DNA of 64,000 bases from Lasiosphaeria ovina (GCA_033439765.1 JAULSN010000008.1:992001-1056000), one strand, 5' to 3'. Shown: positions 1-11,800, counted from the stretch's first letter. Numbers and translations: made by a program. The notes: generated from the sequence alone by a model not told the origin.

Positions 1-1948
1 CAGCCTTGCGCGTTTTCGGAAACACGGCCGTTTGAGGGCCGGCGAGGGACCGGCGACGGTGCTTCCAATGCGGCCGCGAGCCGGCTGCCGGGCCATCCTG
101 ATGCGCGCAACGCCTCAAAGTGACATGTGACATCGGACGGCCGCCAATAAAGACGCGGGGAAAGGGAAACGGACATTCAAGCCGGCCTATACAAGGAGAC
201 AACCCAGAAGAAAAGACAAACAAAGGCGAGGTCAAATGTGAGGGCGAGGCCAAAACGACAGAGTTGCAAAGTTGTTGAAACGAATGTGATGGCAGGATCT
301 AGAAATGTCAAACAGTGTATAATTGATGCCCCTTTGGAAGCTGCACATGTGTATTCGCAACTCCAATCACCTGCACCATATCCATGATTTACTGCCGGCT
401 TGTTCCTCTGCCTCTGACCTCACCTCACGGCTTGGGTCGCGGCCCTTCGTCAACACACGCACACACGGCAAAAGCACGCATGACTCACCCCGTAATGTAT
501 TGTGCGCACATCGTCGAGTGGGCCTGGAGGGCTCATCGGGCTTCTGGACCCTTCGGTGCCGCGATCGACTTTGTCCATGTTTGAGTCATTGAGAAATGTG
601 CGCACGCGGTTGCGTGATGTGCTCCCGAATTGGCGAGCGTAAGAGGCGGAGGCCGGATGGAGCCTTCCTTGCCGGGGAAGGGGTAGTAGACCCGATTGCA
701 TCGGAAGCTTGCGGGCGCCATCCATCCCCTGGCGGCAAGCTTTCGCTCACCACCCGCCCCCTCGCGATGCAGACGAGGAAAGGACAGTTCCAGAGAAAGG
801 TTCAAGCTGCTTCCGCTGCAACAGAAGCTTCCAGCTCTGTGCACAGACTTTCAGCCCCCCAACCAAGAATGGAAGCTAAGAGCTACCCCAGAAAGGCGCT
901 GACTAGCGCTAACCGGTAAGAGCATGGTTTTGGGCCTGTACTCCATACCCCGCAAAATGCCAGTTGCACTAGGGGACCTGGAGTCCCTGAGACTTGCAGC
1001 AAGCGGGCCTTCTGATGTCACACGCTGCTCTCCGAACCCGGGGACAGCTGCGGTCGTGGGGAGCCAACGTCAGTCATCGTGGGAGGAAAGGAGCTCACAA
1101 GAGGCAATCCCGCCACACGAGACGGCAGAGTACGTGTCAATTGGCACGGAAGAGATGCGCAAATCCCAATATGGGTAAATTGGACGTCTGGGACGGCCGC
1201 TGCGAGCTCGGTGATTGATTCCATGTGAAGCTATCGACAGAATCGCGTAGACTGTATTCCGTAGGGGTGCAGGGGCCAGAGGTGAGCTTCGGCGAGAATT
1301 GGAGGTGTCGGCCCCAGTCTCATGCCTTCTGCATCAAAGTCACGCGACTGCCAATCCGACGCCTCCGCGCCCCTCCAACTCCATCCCCGTCCCGGCGTCC
1401 TCCACAGCGTGCCACAGCCCCCTTGCTCTTTCCTCTTGGGGCTGATCGCCTGATCAATTCGAGTGTTGACTGGCTGGCTCATAGCTAATTGAGTGACTTG
1501 CAGCTTGTATCCGTGAGGTAGCTGCCCTTAAAAGCCAGGAGCTCCCAACCCTTCCTTTGCTTTCTTCGGCCACTCATACACTACATCCCGTCTGCATCAA
1601 TCAACCGCCAGACTTGACTTCCACCATCTCTTCCATCCCAATCCATCAAACAAACCATCAGTCTTCCAGACTACAGCTATCCCACATCACCTCGTGCTCC
1701 CGAAGTGCAACTCTCGGTGAACCCCAACTGGTTTGGAGACATAGCAGTTCCCGCACGGACATAGAAAACAAGGTACGTCACTCGACCAACGTTGGGCCTC
1801 TCCCTCCACTCCTTCCGCTCCCGACCCCGCATCATGACCTCTGTGACGCTGACCTTTGTCAAACGGGATCAGCTTTACTACCTTATTTCTGAGCCTCGCT
1901 CGTCTTGACGCTCAACTCTCACCCATACCCACACACAAATCCATCAAC
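1..1948. other. Intergenic / 5' leader of the STF2-like gene
   Basis: I see no gene in this stretch. The short open frames lack conserved motifs and overlap on both strands. The last 400 bases look like promoter and 5' leader of the gene whose ATG ends at 2025: a TTAAAA-type box near 1527 is followed by a pyrimidine-rich stretch from about 1550. A possible 5'-UTR intron runs from a GTACGT donor at 1773 to a CAG acceptor at 1872, with a GCTGAC branch-like site near 1847. The UTR intron is inference only. Confidence 0.5.
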
Positions 1949-2563
1949 AGTAAGCAACTATGCATGCAACTCGACGGTCCTCGCCGTGACATCATCACAC
2001 CCGCTAACCAGTCCTACTGCCAGTGACTCGCTCTCACAAGTTCAACGACAAGGACCACGCCGGCCTAGCCGACGGTACAGTTCTCCCGCAGGAGAATGTG
2101 CCAAAGTTCTTCGCCAAGAACGGCTTTGCCGATGTCGACCCCAAGAAGACCAAGAAGAACGGCGGAGGAAAGGGCAACTGGTATGTGGCGGTGACTCATT
2201 CCCTCACTCTTACATCTCCCATTGCACCCGGCAGCGCAACCTTTTGTCTGGTCTGCTTTCGTCAACCTCGTGTTATGTACGCTGCTTTAGTATGGTACTC
2301 GTGCTGACGCTCTGCTACTCAGGGGCAACGCCGGTGAGGAGGTGATTGACGAGCCGTTCAACTTCACCAACTCGCGCCGCCGCTCCAACAGCAGTGGCTT
2401 CTCAACCCACCCCGAGAACCTGCGCACCAAGTTCGAGTTCAACGAGCCCGAGCCCGTCTTTGAGGAGTCGCTCCACGGCCCCGAGGGCGACGACGAGCTC
2501 AAGACGGAGAGCTCGTCGAGCGGCGCTAGCGTCGACGGCGAGAAGGTGGTCAAGGATATGTAA
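1949..2563 (+). CDS. STF2-like protein (ATPase-stabilising factor / hyaluronan-mRNA-binding type)
   Basis: Three exons are proposed: 1949, 2024-2180 and 2323-2563, giving 132 aa. The fungal STF2 family is small and hydrophilic; yeast Stf2 is linked to F1Fo-ATPase regulation and dehydration tolerance. The signature GKGNWG-x-GEE lies across the second splice junction (GKGNW before it, GNAGEE after it), and an FNEPEPVFEE stretch follows. The start codon is interrupted: A at 1949, intron 1950-2023 (GTAAGC donor, GCTAAC branch, CAG acceptor), then TG at 2024-2025. No in-frame ATG precedes the conserved TRSHKFNDKD start otherwise. The second intron 2181-2322 has a GTATGT donor and GCTGAC branch. 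The C-terminus is Ser/Glu-rich and disordered. The family call is firm; the split start is strong inference. Confidence 0.82.
1950..2023 (+). other. Intron that splits the start codon (A|TG)
   Basis: GTAAGC donor at 1950, GCTAAC branch sequence at 2003-2008 and CAG acceptor ending at 2023. Splicing joins an A to TG and creates the ATG of the STF2-like protein, directly followed by the conserved N-terminus. Confidence 0.75.
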
Positions 2564-3037
2564 GCGATATAGCGGATATCCAATATGCGAGGCAGTCACC
2601 CGCATGCACGTGCTGCTGCGGCGGCGGGACTCCATTATCTTGGCGGAGGGTTATTTCTGGCTAGGCGACCTGGCCGGGACATCTTCTATCTGGCTGCCTC
2701 CAGGCCTGGGGATTGTGCTTTGCTTTTCAATAGCAATTGCGTCGCGGTTGGCACGCCGCCTGTACAGTAGTCAATTTACGATTTCACTGCCTGACGTCAT
2801 CAATGTGTTGTGATGCTTGATACCCACGACCACCGACGCATTGCTGTAGTGGGTGTGAGAAAATTGAGCCACAAAGTGCCCCACTTTACGACAGCTAATA
2901 CGGTTGGATGAGAGGGAACTCTGAGACGAGATCTATTCTATTATACAAGAAGAGGATATGTCTACAGTGTTGTACTATCATATTATACAACGAAGTAAAC
3001 CATACTGCCGTCTTTGCGTAAGGTAGTCATGTCTCGT
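2564..3037. other. Convergent 3' intergenic region
   Basis: About 470 bases lie between the stop of the STF2-like gene and the stop of FMT1, which face each other. The sequence becomes AT-richer from 2880 to 3000, as expected for two 3' UTRs. No gene is seen. Confidence 0.5.
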
Positions 3038-4785
3038 CTAGAAAACATCCAAATCCTCAAACCACGACGTCAGCGGGTCGAGCAGCTGGAACACGTCGCC
3101 GTCAAAGAACGACACGAGCCCGCTGTCGACGGGCTCCTCCTCGGTGAACGCCCGGATCGCTTCGACCGCCGCCCGGCTCCTGTCGCCTTCGGCCTTGATC
3201 GCCCGGATCCGCAGGAACCCGCCGCCGCCGCCGCCGCCGCCGCCGCCCGCCATGGGGACTAGCACCGCGCCGCGCCGACCGCCGCCCGCCGCGTCGTCGA
3301 CAAAGTACGGCGTCCGCACCTCGACGAGCGCCTCGTCGCGCGCGTCGTTCGTGCTCCCTGTCGGGTCGGCCACGGGCATCTGCAGCCATGTCACTGTCTT
3401 TAGCGGTTTGTCGGCCAGACTGCCGCCCGCGGCGCGGATCTGGTCGAGGTCGATTTCGATCTCGGGCACGCGGTTCTTTCTCTTTTTCTTGCTTTGGGGT
3501 TGGGTTTGCGATGGGTTGGTTTCGCGCTGCCGCTGCTGCTGCTGCTGCTTCTCGCGCAGCTGGGCGGCCGCGAGGCGCGCAAACGCCGCCGCGTCGGCCG
3601 GCCACTCGTCCCGCGGCGCCACGTCGACGCCGTCGAGGATCATGCGCATCTTGAGCCCCGTGTGGCTGGGCCGGGCGTGCGTCCACAGCTGGCCGAGCAC
3701 GTGCGCGCGGCGAGCCACGTCCTGCGCGCTCGGTCCTGGACCACCAGAGGGGATGGGCACCCACGGCACCTGGCGGTGCGCGGGCGTGATCTTGGGCGCG
3801 TGCAGCAGCGGCGCCCGCGGGATCAGCCCCGTGCGCCGCTCCGGCGGCACCACGGCGATCACCGGCGGCACGTGCACGCCCGCGCGCAGCCCGGCCACCA
3901 ACATCGACGCGCCGAGCGGTGCGAGGAGCGCGTGCAGCTGCTCGACTGTGCAGCCTCCTGGGATTGCTAGGCCCGGCCGCGAAGTTTGGGCGAGAATCGC
4001 CCCCGCGTCGAACTTGTCCTCGGCCAGCGTCTGCAGTGACACGCCTGTGTGCGTGCGCCCTGCTAGCAGCGCGTGGTGCAGCGGCGCCGGGCCGCGGAGG
4101 CTGTGGGATTTGTTAGGACGTAGACAAAGAATGGGGACTTGGGGGGATATATACTCGGGCAGCAGCGACGGGTGGACGTTCAGGCCGCCATAGTACGCAG
4201 CTCGCAGCAGGCGCTTGGGCACGAGCAGGCCAAACGAGACGGCCACGATCAGGTTGATGGGCTCGCCGCCGGGGTGGGGCATCTGCGGTGTGTCAGTTGG
4301 TGTGAGACGACAACGGAAAGGGGGCGGCAAGAAGACCACGTACCTCCCAGCCGGTGAAGGTGTCGCGCTCGTGCACGGCAAGCCCGAGCTCTTGGGCCAG
4401 GATGCGAGGCGGCGCTGGCTGCCAGTCAGAGTCTGTCTTGGGCCACAGAGAGAAGATGCTCACGCTGGCGGACGACCTTGAGCCCGCGGCCGGTGGGCTT
4501 GGCGGGGCGGACCAGAACGTCGATGGAGCGGATCAGGTCGGCGTTGCGCCGGTGCTCGGCGTGCAGGGCGCGCAGCGCCTCGCAGCTAAAGTCGTCGGAC
4601 CCGCAGAACAGGATGCGCAGCGGCTTCGACGGCTTGGGTGGCCACGACGACAGCGGCGCCTCGCCCGAGACGGTGCTGTAGCTGTAGCAGCCCTTGAAAT
4701 GGGATATGGCTTGGAGTTGGGGTTGGAGTTGCCGCCGTGCAGTCGCCGCCGTTGCGGCCCGGAGGAACGGCGACAGCCGGCGCAT
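3038..4785 (-). CDS. FMT1: Methionyl-tRNA formyltransferase, mitochondrial
   Basis: Transfers a formyl group from 10-formyl-THF to Met-tRNA for mitochondrial translation initiation. Exons 4785-4464, 4414-4344, 4282-4155 and 4100-3038 give 527 aa. Residues 1-50 are Arg/Ala/Ser-rich with few acids, like a mitochondrial presequence. The formyltransferase Rossmann fold starts at about 56 (LRILFCGSDDF). The catalytic Asn166 and His168 sit in NVHPSLLP, and the catalytic Asp is probably D205 in DKFDAGAI. The third intron (4101-4154, 54 nt, GTATAT donor, CTAAC branch) lies inside the conserved SLLPDLRGPAPL motif; removing it restores the motif exactly. The C-terminal domain carries a Gln run, a Lys/Arg-rich stretch and a ten-Gly run not usual for the family. 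Confidence 0.93.
3220..3248. repeat. (CCG)n microsatellite inside FMT1
   Basis: A pure CCG trinucleotide run that encodes about ten consecutive glycines on the minus strand in the C-terminal domain of FMT1. Confidence 0.9.
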
Positions 4786-5660
4786 CTTGGCCGTCGCCGG
4801 ATAATGATAAGGGGGTGGGTGTCTCGGTGACCGGGCAAGGTATGGAGAGGCACACAGCTTGTCACCTCATGGCCGTCCCTTCCCTTTTTTTTCCCCTGTC
4901 GTCGCAAAGAGGTGCCTGTAACTTGTGGATCGTGTGAGGGAAAGTGATGCAAGATTATATGAAGCGATTGAAATCCCACATGCACGTCACCCTCGGCGGC
5001 AGAAACGAGGGTAAGCTCTGAGGTGCGAGGTGAGTGCCGTCATGTCCTGGACTTCAACCTGAAGCTCGCCAAAAATTAAATGGCCGAGCTGAGGTGAGAA
5101 TCCACAGGGCCGACTGACCCCCCCCCTGCACCTGCACGAAAGCGGCGGCTGAACTTCGGCTCGCGGTCGACGACATTCTCTCCCCAACCCCAGCGCCAAG
5201 CCCCCTGTAAATACAGCGAGCGAGCACTCCGAGACATACCTACCAAGGTGTTGCACAGAAGAAAGACTACAAACTTACTACAACCTGCATGGCTTTCCCC
5301 GGCCAGCTTGCCAAGTTGCTCTTATTTTGGCGTCTCTTTATCTCCCGCCAAACTCAAGGCTAGGCACTCTCCGAAGGGAAGGTTGGTTACCTGGGCAACG
5401 CGACGCGTGTTGACTTTGACTTTAGCCACCTACCCAAGTACTTGCACGTGCTCTCCTGTTGTCTGGCGTGGCTAGCATAGAACTTGTCGGGTGGCTTGGT
5501 TGGTTCCGGTCTTGACAGGTGTCTCAGGTTGGTAGGTTACTCACGCAGGACGGGGACTACACCAAGGGCATCCATGATCACGGACAAGGGGTCACACATG
5601 CCTAGCCGCCGCCTAGTTGCATGCATAATACGAACCCGAATCCGTCAAATTGGTTGAATA
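4786..5660. other. Promoter side of FMT1, no gene seen
   Basis: This lies upstream of the FMT1 start on its strand. Short ORFs exist on both strands but none has a recognisable motif. Repeated TACCTA-like motifs occur (e.g. 5235-5246). Confidence 0.4.
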
Positions 5661-5663
5661 TTG

Positions 5664-5866
5664 AGTTACGTGGGTGAATGGGTGGAATTATGTCTGTCTC
5701 CGTCCGCAGCGTGTGCGGCAACTCTCTTGGTTCGCCGTCGCTCCTGGTCATCTTTTTTGCCTCGCTTCTTCCCACAGGCAGGTGAGGCTTTATTTGCCTT
5801 GCTTACTTGCTTATATAGGTCCTTGGCCCTATTAAAACCTAGTATTCTTCTTATCAAATAGTTCAC
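5664..5866 (-). pseudogene. Possible remnant of a DDE transposase C-terminus
   Basis: A 66-residue minus-strand frame contains KANKASPACGKKRGKK followed by a basic, charged tail. From memory this resembles the C-terminal ends of pogo-like fungal transposases. It sits in a locally AT-rich island (about 5650-6250) that differs from the GC-rich flanks, and neighbouring frames are broken by stops. I could not find a DDE core or inverted repeats. It could equally be chance; the call is tentative. Confidence 0.25.
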
Positions 5867-5869
5867 GCT

Positions 5870-6263
5870 TAATGCTTTGATCCAAAGTAGGCAGGCTTTA
5901 CAAGGCTAGCTTTCCTGCTCTCCTTGCGAAGATTGTTGCTGTGACAATGGACTAACGCTGGAAAGAAGTGAAATAACAGTTCTTTACTAAAAGAAGCCAT
6001 TTAAGCCAAGTATATTACACGCAGCAGGTTCTTTGGATAAGCAGGTACACGGTTTATGCATATCTCAGCCAATCCAAGCGATGCACGCTACCGTGTGCCC
6101 CTATCCCAGTGGTATCGCAGAGTCTACACCCTGCTATGGGCAGCAGCCCGTCACGGTATCGCGCCGCGCAAATCTTCACAGCTTATAGACGAAAACAACT
6201 CTTTGAAGAGTGTGGTATCTCACACAAGGCTCGCAAAAACACAGGCTCTCAAAGAAATCCTAA
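5870..6263. other. AT-richer island, no intact gene
   Basis: Sequence between the possible transposase scrap and the 3' end of the next gene. It is less GC-rich than the flanking genes and may be old repeat DNA. I identify no ORF, tRNA or terminal repeat. Confidence 0.35.
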
Positions 6264-7787
6264 CTAGCCACCACCACCGCCGCCACCACCCGCTGGATCC
6301 CTCCCTGCCACCTCCCAGCGGTAGACCACGGCCCAGCGGCGATGGAGCAGCTCGGCGTCCCAAGCCGGGGGCGAAATTGCCACGACAGCGCCAGGGGAGA
6401 CGACGCCATGACTGCTGCTGCTGCCACCGCCGGCGGTGTCGAGCACTTCAGGGCGGCGGCCCTCCCCAGCCAAGATGGCATGGACGACGTTGCTGCTGCC
6501 GCCGCCGCTGCCTGCGGGAAGGACCCGCCCCGCGACCAGAGTCAGCCCCGGCCCGCCGGGACGCACTTTGTCGATCCCCACCCGCACAGCTGCCGCCGCG
6601 GCCGGTTGCTTCTGCTTGCCAGCAGTGCCACCCTCGCCGTCGTCTGCAAACTCGGACCGCTTGATCTCGACCAGCCAGTCGCGCAGCTCGGCGGCCAGCC
6701 CGCCAGCCACGTACTTGTCGCCGCCGCGGCGCTGGGGCGAGAAGATCTCAGGCAGCAGCTGGTCCGGCACGGGGTGGTCGCGGTGGGCGGGGTGGCGGCC
6801 TTGATCAGGGGCGGCGGTGGCTCTGAAGCGCGGGGCTCGGAGAAAGGTCGGGTGGCTGTGGTCGTGGAATGCCCCTCCGGTGTCCTCACCTAGCGAAGAA
6901 GAGTCGGAGTTGGAGTCGGAGTCGCTGTCGGTGCCGTCGTCATCGTCATGGTGGCCAAGCGAGCCGGGATATCTGCTCGTGGTGGCGCCCAGGGAGTCAA
7001 TGTCAGCCATTATGGCGCCTTCTGCATCGTCACCATCATCATTGCCGCTGCCGCTGCCGCTGCCGCTGCCGCTGCCGCTGCCGCTGCCGCTGCCGCCACC
7101 GCCGTCTGACAGGCTTGAGAGGATGCTGTCTTCGGCCTCGTCGTCGTCGTCGTCGTCGTCGTCGACGTCGTCGTCGACGGCAACATCTAGCGGGGGTAGC
7201 AATGACAACTGGGAGCTGCTGGTAATCACCACGTCGGCCTCAGCCTCGGCATCGGCGTCCACGGCCGAGGACGCGATGGAGATGCGGCGGCGCTTGGGGT
7301 TGCGGCCGGAGCCGGGCTCGTGGTAATCGAGCGACGAGTCAAACTCGATGGGCTCGGGCAGGGAGAACAGCCTGCTGGTGGGGGAGGCCGACGGCGAGAC
7401 GGGGGAGCTGTCGTCGATGATGTCCGGGTGATGCGTAGCGGGCCGCGCGCTCGAGGTCCTCGTCTTGATGGCGAGCGGCTGAGTGAGGGCGTGGTTCGAC
7501 GAGGGCCGGGGCGTGGCGGTTGACGAGAAACGGGGCGTGGCTTGGAACTTAGTCGGCCCTACGAGTGCGCCGGCATTTTGCGCGGGTAGGTTTTGTTCTT
7601 GTTGCTGGTTTCTGGGAGTTGGGTTTTGAGACTGAGAATGAGATTGAGACTGGGGTTGCGACTGCCTCTTTGAGAGCAGGAACCGAGACGGAGCTGGCGT
7701 CTTTGCGCGAGATTTGACTATTAGTATCACCAAAAACTCAATTCCTGGGGACGGGACAAATTTACTCACAACGGGCGGCGGTGCCAT
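6264..7787 (-). CDS. Hypothetical, largely disordered protein
   Basis: I do not recognise the family. The frame is open for 507 codons. A likely intron at 7769-7701 (GTGAGT donor, ACTAAT branch, AAAG acceptor, 69 nt, in frame) would give about 484 aa beginning MAPPPVTPAPSR. Residues up to about 320 are low complexity: SQ repeats near the start, a KRRR basic patch that could be a nuclear signal, a run of aspartates and an SG repeat. The last 170 residues look folded and may be the conserved part, with YVAGGLAAELRDWLVEIK and WAVVYRWEV. The C-terminus ends in a poly-Gly run. It is divergent from the receptor-transporter gene that starts at 8845. Function unknown. Confidence 0.6.
   Translation of the reverse strand: MAPPPVVSKFVPSPGIEFLVILIVKSRAKTPAPSRFLLSKRQSQPQSQSHSQSQNPTPRNQQQEQNLPAQNAGALVGPTKFQATPRFSSTATPRPSSNHALTQPLAIKTRTSSARPATHHPDIIDDSSPVSPSASPTSRLFSLPEPIEFDSSLDYHEPGSGRNPKRRRISIASSAVDADAEAEADVVITSSSQLSLLPPLDVAVDDDVDDDDDDDDEAEDSILSSLSDGGGGSGSGSGSGSGSGSGSGNDDGDDAEGAIMADIDSLGATTSRYPGSLGHHDDDDGTDSDSDSNSDSSSLGEDTGGAFHDHSHPTFLRAPRFRATAAPDQGRHPAHRDHPVPDQLLPEIFSPQRRGGDKYVAGGLAAELRDWLVEIKRSEFADDGEGGTAGKQKQPAAAAAVRVGIDKVRPGGPGLTLVAGRVLPAGSGGGSSNVVHAILAGEGRRPEVLDTAGGGSSSSHGVVSPGAVVAISPPAWDAELLHRRWAVVYRWEVAGRDPAGGGGGGGG
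7044..7096. repeat. (CCGCTG)n hexanucleotide repeat
   Basis: About nine copies of a six-base unit, encoding an alternating Ser-Gly run on the minus strand. A CGT run encoding aspartates follows at about 7139-7163. Confidence 0.85.
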
Positions 7788-8844
7788 CTCGTAAAGGGCC
7801 TGCGATGGTTAGGAAGACGCAAGGTACGATAAACTTTTGGTGTACGGATAAGTTGCAAGAGATCACGGCATCATTCAATGGGCGACGGCCTAATCGCCCT
7901 GTATCCGAATGGTAACCGCGGCGAACCGCACGGCAACCCTAACCCTCAGATCCGATGTAAGACTGGAGGCCATTTCCAATTTACTCAGGGTTCTGGGTCT
8001 AATCACAAGATTTGTCTTCATTCCGTATCTTCGTGTCTTCGCCTCCATATGTAGAGGACATAAACCTTTATTTGCACACGCCCCGTGCACAAGCAAGGCC
8101 GCGTCTGCGTGCAAAGCAACGGCCTTAGTCCGCTCGCCAAGCCTCAAGGTCCCCTACAATGCAGTGAACCCCAAACGACGTCACCCCTTGAACCAGCTCG
8201 TCGGGGCCGGAGCCGCGAAACCTCCAAGTTGCCAAGTTGTGAAGTACTGCAATAGAAATGGGGCGTTGGGAATCCGGGGAAGAGCTAGATTAAGGCCGTT
8301 TCTAAGAAACGCTTGAGTTGGGTAGGTGCGAGAGACCTAGCCGTCTTTAAGTTTCCCATACCTGCCTACTCTAGTGTGTACAGTACATCACCTCGGTATG
8401 GATGACGAATGACATCGTCGGTCTACTATCTACCTTGCAATAACCTAGCCAATCAAGCACCAGGAGGTGTCTCACCCGCGGCTCCTGTGATGCGGCAGCC
8501 AGGTCCCACGATGAAGGTTTGGGGAGGCGAGACAAAGAGAGGCCGAGTTGGTCCAACCGCTCGCTCCATTTGACGCCTCTGCGCATTGGGTTTGTGCGTT
8601 TCCTCGAGCTTATACCAAATGGTTTCGAGCTAGGAGATAGCCATTCGTGGTGGCGAGTATTAGATTTTTTGACACTGCCTACTGGTTGGTTGACGATTGG
8701 CCGACGTCGGCCGCACCCTCGCTCTTTCTCGCCCCAATGTCTCGACGTGACAGAAGATGGCGATAGCTTCAAACCCAGGAAAGGACAAGGACTTGGCTTG
8801 CTGCTGCTGCAAACCACCCAGCACACCTACATACTACCCTAGGT
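7788..8844. other. Divergent intergenic region
   Basis: About 1 kb between two divergent starts (7787 minus, 8845 plus), presumably both promoters. No gene is seen. A CCTAGGTATG motif lies immediately before the 8845 ATG. Confidence 0.4.
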
Positions 8845-11800
8845 ATGCACCGTACCGCCATGGCTGCCTCGACGACCGCCCGGGATGCCAGGTTCCCGGA
8901 CCGAGGGCCAACCGTCTTCGGCATCACCACCATCACCTCTCTGCTGGCCTCGGCCTTTGTCCTCGCTCGCCTCGTGACGCGCATTGGCATCGTCCGCAAG
9001 GTCGGCCTGGACGACTACATCATCGTTCTGGCCTGGCTCATTTCCATGTTCCTGAGCGCCACCATTGATGTCGGCACCAGGAGGGGCCTAGGCCGCCACG
9101 ACAAGAACATCGACCCCAAGGACGAGCCTGCCCTGAGAATGGGTGAATACGTCTTCTCCGTTCTATATGTGAGCTCATTCAACTCACCTCTCACCCTCGC
9201 CTAGGTAAACTGATCCCCTGAAGAACCCCGCTCTCATGGCCACCAAGACGTCCATTCTGGTCTTTTATCTCCGCCTGGCCAAGAATACCCAAAAATTACT
9301 GCGTCGCGCCTCGTGGGCAGCGCTCGTCATTGTCAACACGGCAGGCACCATCCTGACCTTCATGAACATCTTCCAGTGCCACCCCGTAAACGCGGCATGG
9401 GATATCAGGGCCCAAGCCATCCGCTGCATCCCCCTCCTCACCGAGTTCATCTGCTCCGCCCCTGTCAACATCATTACCGACCTGGCAATCCTGATCCTTC
9501 CAATCCCCGTGCTCACGGGCATGCAGCTCCCCTCCCGCCAAAAGATCATCCTCGTCATCACCTTCGCCTTTGGCATCTTTGTCACTGTCGTCGACGTGGT
9601 CAGGATATACTACCTCCAGCAGGCCATTGCCTTCAGCCCCACGGGTGCCTCGCAAAACCCCTCGGCCATATACGGACAGAGCGCCGGATTCTCCTGGAAT
9701 GCCTCGCTTTCTTCGATGTGGTCGGCCGTCGAGGTCAACATCGGCATTGCTTGTGCCTGCATTCCGACCCTCAAGCCCCTAATCATAAAAACCCTCCCGG
9801 CCATGATCCTTAACCCGCATGGCGCCCGGAGAGGTAGCGCCCAGGTCCCCGGAGCCCACCTCTTGGGTAAGCACAACACAAAGCAGGACGTAGGCGAAGA
9901 TGGCCAACCCAGCGCCGCTACGTGCAGTGTCGAGCCGCCCCTAGTGCCACCAGTCCCGCCGCTGGCCCACGTAGAAGCTAGAATCTCCGAAGAAGTCTCC
10001 TTCGGCGAGTTTCTAGCAATCACTTCTGATCTCAAGATTTCAGTGACCCACGCCTCAAGACAGCATCGGCCTTCACTAGTGCCAGGAAATGACGTCCCGC
10101 CACCCGCCGCTTCGCCGAATGACCGCTCCATCTACTTTGGTTTTGTCAACATGGCAAGACCCCAGAGCATGGTCAGGACCTCGGCCACCGAGTCGTTCAA
10201 GTACTGCGTTATGGTCGTCATTCTCTTCTTCCTCTGGGGCGTCTCGTATGGCTTCCTCAACACTCTAAACAATGCCGTGGCCAATGTCGCCCATATGACC
10301 ACGGCCCAGGCCCTGGGACTCACCAGCGTCTACTTTGGGGGCGGCTATTTTTTCGGCCCCCTGTTGGTGGGCGAGTGGCTCCTTCGTCACGACGAGCATC
10401 GCCGTATCAAAAGCGATGACAATCGCAAGAACCCCGACCCCGTGGGCGGATTCAAGGCAACATTCATAGCGGGTCTGCTGATCTATGGGACCGGCACCAT
10501 CATGTTCTGGCCTGGAGCGGTGACGACGGCCTACGGCGGGTTCATGGTGAGCGGTTTTGTTGTCGGCTTTGGGCTCGCCGTTCTCGAAACTGCCGCCAAT
10601 CCCTTTCTGGTCCTCTGCGGGCCGCCCGACTATGCCGACGCCAGGCTGCTCGTAGCCTCGGCCGTGACAGCCGTCGGAAGTGTTTTGAGCGGCCTGTTGG
10701 CCAAAAAGTTCTTATTCAACAGGATCGAGGCGCGAGAGGTTGATTCCACGACGCTGCTAGATGTGCAGTGGACATATCTCGCCATCACGCTCCTCTGCGT
10801 CTTGCTAGCCCTCTTTTTTTACTACGTGCCCCTGCCCGAGGTCAGCGAAAAGGAACTTGAAAGGCTCGCCGACCAGCTGCCCGTTCATCCAGACAAACGG
10901 TCCATCGGCGGCCGGCGGCTGAAGTCGTGGTGCATTTTCCTGGCCGTCACTTCGCAGTGGTTTTACGTGGCTGCGCAGGAGAACATGAGCATCTACTTCC
11001 ACGGCCTTATCACGGCCTTTGTCGAGCCCCAGTTGAGCGCCTCCGACTACCAACCGCCAGGCTTTACCCTTTCCGTCTGGAACTACCTCTTGGTGGCCCA
11101 CAGCGCCTTTGCCCTATCTCGATTCACGGCCGCCTACCTCGCCTTCCTATCAGCGAGGCATCCCACCTACCGTTTTGTGCCCACGCCGCGCACAACTCTC
11201 ACGGCCTGTGTCGTGCTCTCGGGCTTGTTTATGCTCACCGCCGTCTCAATGCGCCCCACCGAGAACCCCAACCTGATGGCCATCCCCGTCGTCCTCTTCT
11301 TCCTCGCCGAGGGCCCCATCTGGCCCCTCATCTTCTCTCTGGGTCTGCGTGGCCAGGGCAGCCAGACGAAGCGCGCCGCTGCCTGGCTGACCATGGGCGG
11401 CTCCGGCCCTGCCTTCTGGCCGTTTGTGTCGTACGCCATCCAGAAGGCCGGCGGCAGCATCCAGACGTCGCTTGTCGTCGTCATCGGGCTCGTCGCCGCT
11501 TCGCTGGCGTTTCCGCTGTTCTTGACCTTTGTCAAAGACGCCAGGGCCATGGCCGACTGCCACATCTCCCCGTTTGCCGCAAAGAAGAGACTCGCGCGGC
11601 GGCAGCATACCGGCCCTGCCGCCGAGGGAGAGGAGGACCACCACTTTTTCCCACAAGGGCGGGAAAGGTGTCAAGAAGAGACGGAGGAGGCAAGGAAGAG
11701 TTGGAGTTGGGGCGGACTACCGGGGAAGCTATCGAGGGGGGGAATGACCGTGTGGCGGGGTTTTCGACGGAAAACGTTGGCAAAGAAGGTACCGGAGAGC

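Noticed and set aside
3144..4193. 349-codon plus-strand ORF
   Set aside because: Antisense to FMT1 in GC-rich DNA; a shadow frame.
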